Positions 42,772 to 45,377 of a stretch of 45,377 nucleotides of DNA are shown here, piece by piece. The notes beneath the pieces were generated by a model. That model saw nothing but the letters and a program-made list of their open reading frames with translations. It was not told the DNA's origin and did not search any database. Location of the stretch: NCBI GenBank assembly GCA_964384905.1, contig CAYLND010000011.1, forward strand, positions 1 to 45,377. The letters run 5' to 3'. The number at the start of each line of letters is the position of its first letter. Position 1 is the stretch's first letter. Source of the stretch: Gp22-AA3 sp964384905. Its GTDB lineage: Bacteria; Acidobacteriota; Polarisedimenticolia; Gp22-AA2. Made by a program: the position numbers and the translations under genes.

Positions 42772-42859
42772 TGGTGCCGGGGGTGGGAGTCGAACCCACA
42801 TGGCCCAGAGGGCCAAGGGATTTTAAGTCCCTTGCGTCTACCAGTTTCGCCACCCCGGC
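42772..42859 (-). tRNA. tRNA-Leu (anticodon UAA), CCA encoded
   Basis: This is an intact 88-nt tRNA including the encoded CCA. The acceptor stem pairs GCCGGGG (42853-42859) with CCCCGGC. The D arm has the usual GGCGAAACTGGTAGACGC form. The anticodon loop is CTTAAAA with anticodon UAA (42823-42825). A long variable arm (GGCCCTCTGGGCC) marks a class II tRNA, and the T loop is TTCGACT. It reads UUA and UUG codons. It is the attachment gene for the stacked repeats to its left; its 3' end points toward them. Confidence 0.97.
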
Positions 42860-42916
42860 TCTGGGGGATTGTACGACGATTGCGGGTTTCGACGGCCGGT
42901 GGAGGGACAGCCGTGG

Positions 42917-43783
42917 TCAGTGTTGCGTCGAGAAGTCGATGACGATGGTGAGGTCCATGTCGACCAGCTCGTTGTTCCGCGTGGCGGGCTCGTATCTCCA
43001 CTTTCTGACCGCCGCGAGCGCCGCCTCCTCGAAGCCACAATAGCCGCCGGCGGGCCGCAGCACGCTGACGTCCCCGACGCTCCCGTTCTTCAGGATGTGG
43101 GCGCTGAGGAACACCTCTGCGCTCCTGGGCTTCCCTGATGTGAGAGCCGGCCGCGGATACTCCGGCTGTACTTTCGAGGCGGGAATCAGCTTAGGCTGCG
43201 CGACGTCTCCCTCCTTGCTCTTCCCGTCCGAAGGCGCTCTCGGTGATGGCAGCTCCTTCGCGTCGAGCAGCGTCACAATCCTCTTGAACCGGTCGAGGTC
43301 GTCCGCGTCGAGGCGATAGTGCCTCGGCTCGCCCTTGCCGAAGGAGACCTCGACCTGCCGGCCGGTCGCGATCTTGCGCACGAGGGCCTCCTGCTGCCCG
43401 ACATTGACCCTGGTGATGGATCGGCATCCCGAGCCATCGAAGGTCACGGCGTCCTTCTGGTCCAGGGGGAGGCTGACCGTATCGCCGTCCACCCGGACCT
43501 CGAACCGATCCATCGAGCGCAGGCGCACATCCTTGATCGTCGTGCGGAGCGCCACGGTGCGCGAGCCGGCATCGCTCCTGGCGATGGTGGGATAGATCGC
43601 GACGTCCGGCTGCGGCCATCGATCGAAGCGCGGCTCGTAATACGTGGCCCGGGCCCGCTCGTCTCGCACGATCACGATGCCGGGGACCGAGTCGTCGGGC
43701 AGCCCCGACGCCGACAATGCTCTTGCGCCGGCGGGGAGTGGCGCCAGGATGAACAGAACCAGGCCGATGGTCGCGCGATTCAT
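42917..43783 (-). CDS. Exported protein with a TonB C-terminal-like domain
   Basis: This 288-aa protein has a signal peptide (RATIGLVLFILAPLPAGARA). The middle has a beta-rich part (FEVRVDGDTVSLPLDQKDAV). The C-terminal 90 residues fit the TonB_C pattern: KVQPEYPRPALTSGKPRSAE, FLSAHILKNGSVGDVSVLR, FEEAALAAVRKWRYEPATRN. There is no membrane anchor or Pro-rich linker, so it is unlikely to be a classical TonB energy transducer. Free-standing exported TonB_C proteins are common in acidobacteria-like genomes and have unclear roles. A 45-aa frame lies 4 bp upstream. Confidence 0.75.
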   Translation of the reverse strand: MNRATIGLVLFILAPLPAGARALSASGLPDDSVPGIVIVRDERARATYYEPRFDRWPQPDVAIYPTIARSDAGSRTVALRTTIKDVRLRSMDRFEVRVDGDTVSLPLDQKDAVTFDGSGCRSITRVNVGQQEALVRKIATGRQVEVSFGKGEPRHYRLDADDLDRFKRIVTLLDAKELPSPRAPSDGKSKEGDVAQPKLIPASKVQPEYPRPALTSGKPRSAEVFLSAHILKNGSVGDVSVLRPAGGYCGFEEAALAAVRKWRYEPATRNNELVDMDLTIVIDFSTQH

Positions 43784-43787
43784 GCGC

Positions 43788-43925
43788 TCACCTGTACTGC
43801 CAGCACTCCCCGCCGACTTTGATCAGCGCCACGGTGTCCGCTCGTGCTGGCGATGGCGCGCAGCAAAGAAACGCGGCGAGCAGGGCCGCGGTGCGGCTCG
43901 ATCCGTCTCGTCGAGTCCGAGGCAT
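43788..43925 (-). CDS. Possible 45-aa exported peptide
   Basis: From ATG 43925 the minus strand encodes a basic start (MPRTRRDGSSR), a hydrophobic core (TAALLAAFLCCA), an export-type cleavage site (SPARADT) and a short mature tail ending ECWQYR. The stop is 4 bp before the TonB_C gene. It looks like a signal peptide with a 15-residue product. The best ribosome-binding sequence (GAGGTGAT) favours another ATG at 43933 in a different frame, which weakens the case. Confidence 0.35.
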   Translation of the reverse strand: MPRTRRDGSSRTAALLAAFLCCAPSPARADTVALIKVGGECWQYR

Positions 43926-43937
43926 CGGGTCATGGTA

Positions 43938-44605
43938 TCACCTCGCGACCACGCCCCGCACGAACGACAGCAGGCGGTGTCGGGTGCGGCCCATCTCGAG
44001 ATTCCTGAACCCGGCGCTCTCCATGAGAATGCGGTAGTCGGCGACGTTCACGTTCATCATCCCGGGTCCGACAACCATCCGGGCCAGGAGGCGGCCGGGG
44101 ACGGACTTCGGGGGCTCGAAATCGACGATCAGGCACCGTCCGCCCGGCTTCAGGACGCGATGCATCTCACCGAAGGCGGCCGGCCTGAGGTCTCGGGCAG
44201 GTGGTGCATCGCGAGCTGGCTGACGACCAGGTCGAACGTGCCGGAGGGGAAGGGGATCGCCTCGCCGAGACCGTGCTGGAAATTCACCTGCGCGCCTGCT
44301 TTGGAGGCGTTGCGCCGGGCGACCTCGATCATCTCCGGTGAGGGGTCGATGCCGTGCACCGAGCCGGTCGGTCCGACCGAGCGCTTGAATGCGAGCGCCA
44401 GGCTTCCGGTGCCGCAGCCGACGTCGAGCACCTGCTCGCCCGGGCGGGAGGCGGCAAGCTCGACGATGGCGGGGTGGGTTCGCCGGAGAAGCGGGCCGAA
44501 CGCGGCCTCGTACAGGGGCGCCCAGTGGATGACGTGGCCGCGGGTCCCCTCGCCGTGAGGCGTGCCGGAGTGAGGCGTCCCCGAGTGAAGCGGCGTCATC
44601 CTCAT
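43938..44605 (-). CDS. Class I SAM methyltransferase, frameshifted
   Basis: The N-terminal frame from ATG 44605 encodes VLDVGCGTGSLALAF (SAM motif I), HGIDPSPEMIEVARR and FDLVVSQLAMHHLPE, as in UbiE-like methyltransferases. Near 44195 the frame breaks; one added G (CCCGAGACCTC to CCCGAGGACCTC) restores DLRPAAFGEMHRVLKPGGRC and the rest to 43938. The intact protein would be about 222 aa. It is either a recent pseudogene or an assembly error. The ATG overlaps the stop of the SRPBCC gene (ATGA). The N-terminus has a short repeat (HSGTPHSGTPH). The substrate is unknown. Confidence 0.8.
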
Positions 44606-45114
44606 CCGGCGCTTTTCTCGAGATACTTCTTGAGCAGGGTCCAGTAGTTCTCCTCCCAGCCGGCCGCGAGGTGGTCGCGCTCGCCATCCGGGAACCCGGT
44701 GTGGTCGAAGACCAGGTGCGTGCCGGCGCCCTGGGGCTGCAGCTCGAACCTTGCGATGGAGTACAACCCCTCCGGCCAGGTCACGACGCGCCAGGCCTGG
44801 ACGATCCTCTTGTTCGGGACCAGCTCGACGTTGCGGCCGATGATGTGGCCGTTGAACAGGGAGAAGGCCCCGCCGACCGCGCGGTCGATCTCGGCCGTCC
44901 TCGCGGTGAAGGCGCTGAACTGAGCGCTCTCCAGAAGCGCCTCGTAGACGCGCTGCGGGCTTGCCTTGACGTCCACCTCCTGGTGGATGCCCGACGCCTT
45001 CGGCGTCGCGGGCGCGGCCGGGTGTCCGGGGCCGGCCGGCTCTGCCGCCCAGCCGAAGGTTGTCAGCACCGCCCAGAGACCTATCGCCAGACCCGACGAC
45101 CTGCGCTGTGTCAT
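44602..45114 (-). CDS. Exported SRPBCC (AHSA1/START-like) protein
   Basis: This 170-aa protein has a signal peptide (LAIGLWAVLTTFGWAAE) followed by a Pro/Ala-rich linker and an SRPBCC domain: IHQEVDVKASPQRVYEALLE, GGAFSLFNGHIIGRNVEL, IVQAWRVVTWPEGLYS, and FDHTGFPDGERDHLAAGWEENYW. SRPBCC proteins form a deep ligand-binding cavity. AHSA1-type members are usually cytoplasmic, so an exported one is slightly unusual. The start at 45114 has GGGAGGGTGC upstream. It overlaps the methyltransferase gene by 4 nt, so the two form an operon. Confidence 0.8.
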   Translation of the reverse strand: MTQRRSSGLAIGLWAVLTTFGWAAEPAGPGHPAAPATPKASGIHQEVDVKASPQRVYEALLESAQFSAFTARTAEIDRAVGGAFSLFNGHIIGRNVELVPNKRIVQAWRVVTWPEGLYSIARFELQPQGAGTHLVFDHTGFPDGERDHLAAGWEENYWTLLKKYLEKSAG

Positions 45115-45182
45115 GCACCCTCCCCGATGAGTTCCTGCCGACGGGATTCTTCCCGGAAAGGCGGCCTTGGTCAATGGCGCCG

Positions 45183-45377
45183 TCAATCGACGAAGAGGAT
45201 CCCCAGGGCGGCGTAGGGGCCGGGGGTGGCGGGCTGGGCGATCCAGTAGCCTTGCGACTTGACGCCGACGTCGAAGTACAGGCCGCGCAGGTAGCCGCGG
45301 GTCAGGCGCGCGCGGACGCGTCCGCCGCCGCCGAGGCCGTTGCGCGGGTCGTGCCACGCTTCGGCGGCGCCGCCGAC
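45183..45377 (-). CDS. C-terminal end of an outer-membrane-like protein (partial)
   Basis: Only the last 64 residues lie in the window; the gene continues past the right edge. The segment has alternating strands (GGRVRARLTRGYLRGLYFDVG, then GPYAALGILFVD) like the closing strands of a beta-barrel. It ends in Val-Asp, not in a terminal aromatic residue. No family can be named from this fragment. Confidence 0.5.
   Translation of the reverse strand, partial: VGGAAEAWHDPRNGLGGGGRVRARLTRGYLRGLYFDVGVKSQGYWIAQPATPGPYAALGILFVD

Noticed and set aside
42917..43783. TonB_C protein as the TonB of an ExbBD system
   Set aside because: It has no membrane anchor or Pro-rich spacer, and no exbB or exbD lies nearby.

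Overview
This window is high-GC bacterial DNA whose gene content suggests an environmental Acidobacteriota-like genome. It holds four large Ser/Thr protein kinases fused to PD40/TolB-like, TPR or AAA-TPR modules, an ECF sigma factor directly followed by a kinase-TPR protein, a HAF-repeat exported protein, MsrPQ, and many exported proteins with Gram-negative type signal peptides. The phylum is inferred from this style of gene content and has not been tested.

Layout. 1-6.5 kb is the end of an integrated element: a small HTH regulator, a DUF3854/DUF927-type primase-helicase and a 128-aa protein on the minus strand, then an unknown 409-aa protein, a possible small protein and a large serine recombinase on the plus strand. 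6.5-22.3 kb is a mosaic of short gene blocks separated by copies of one composite repeat: a PD40 kinase; MsrPQ, an alpha/beta hydrolase and a YHS protein; an ECF sigma with a zinc-finger/MEDS anti-sigma; an NAD-epimerase pair; a frameshifted kinase; a DUF4386-like protein; and a HAF-repeat protein. 22.3-31.1 kb carries a kinase-AAA-TPR regulator, a small TPR locus and a Pnkp-Hen1 RNA-repair cassette. 31.3-39.7 kb is a six-gene minus-strand cluster of exported or membrane proteins, divergent from an ECF sigma and a kinase-TPR gene that start at a good sigma70-like promoter. 39.8-42.4 kb is an IS481-like remnant and an AAA ATPase-PIN nuclease pair. An intact tRNA-Leu(UAA) gene lies at 42.8 kb. 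Beyond it are a TonB_C-domain exported protein, a frameshifted methyltransferase, an SRPBCC protein and the end of an outer-membrane-like protein.

The main structural story is the tRNA-Leu gene. Its 3' half, from the CCA end to the anticodon loop, recurs at about 6.5, 9.7, 17.0, 20.4 and 22.1 kb, always in the same orientation and always fused to the same roughly 115-bp arm, which carries short direct repeats (the 20.4 kb copy is truncated). A decayed copy lies beside the intact tRNA. In three copies the sequence on the CCA side is the 3' end, intact or decayed, of a serine recombinase gene. This is what repeated integration at one tRNA 3' end should leave behind. I read 6.5-42.8 kb as a stack of integration scars, so the kinases, the RNA-repair cassette and the AAA-PIN pair sit in an accretion island.

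The leads I rate highest are the stacked tRNA scars, the AAA-PIN pair beside the tRNA, the Pnkp-Hen1 cassette in the same island, and the unknown exported cluster facing an ECF-kinase pair. Two genes (kinase at 17.2-19.4 kb, methyltransferase at 43.9-44.6 kb) are broken by 1-2 nt indels that may be assembly errors.
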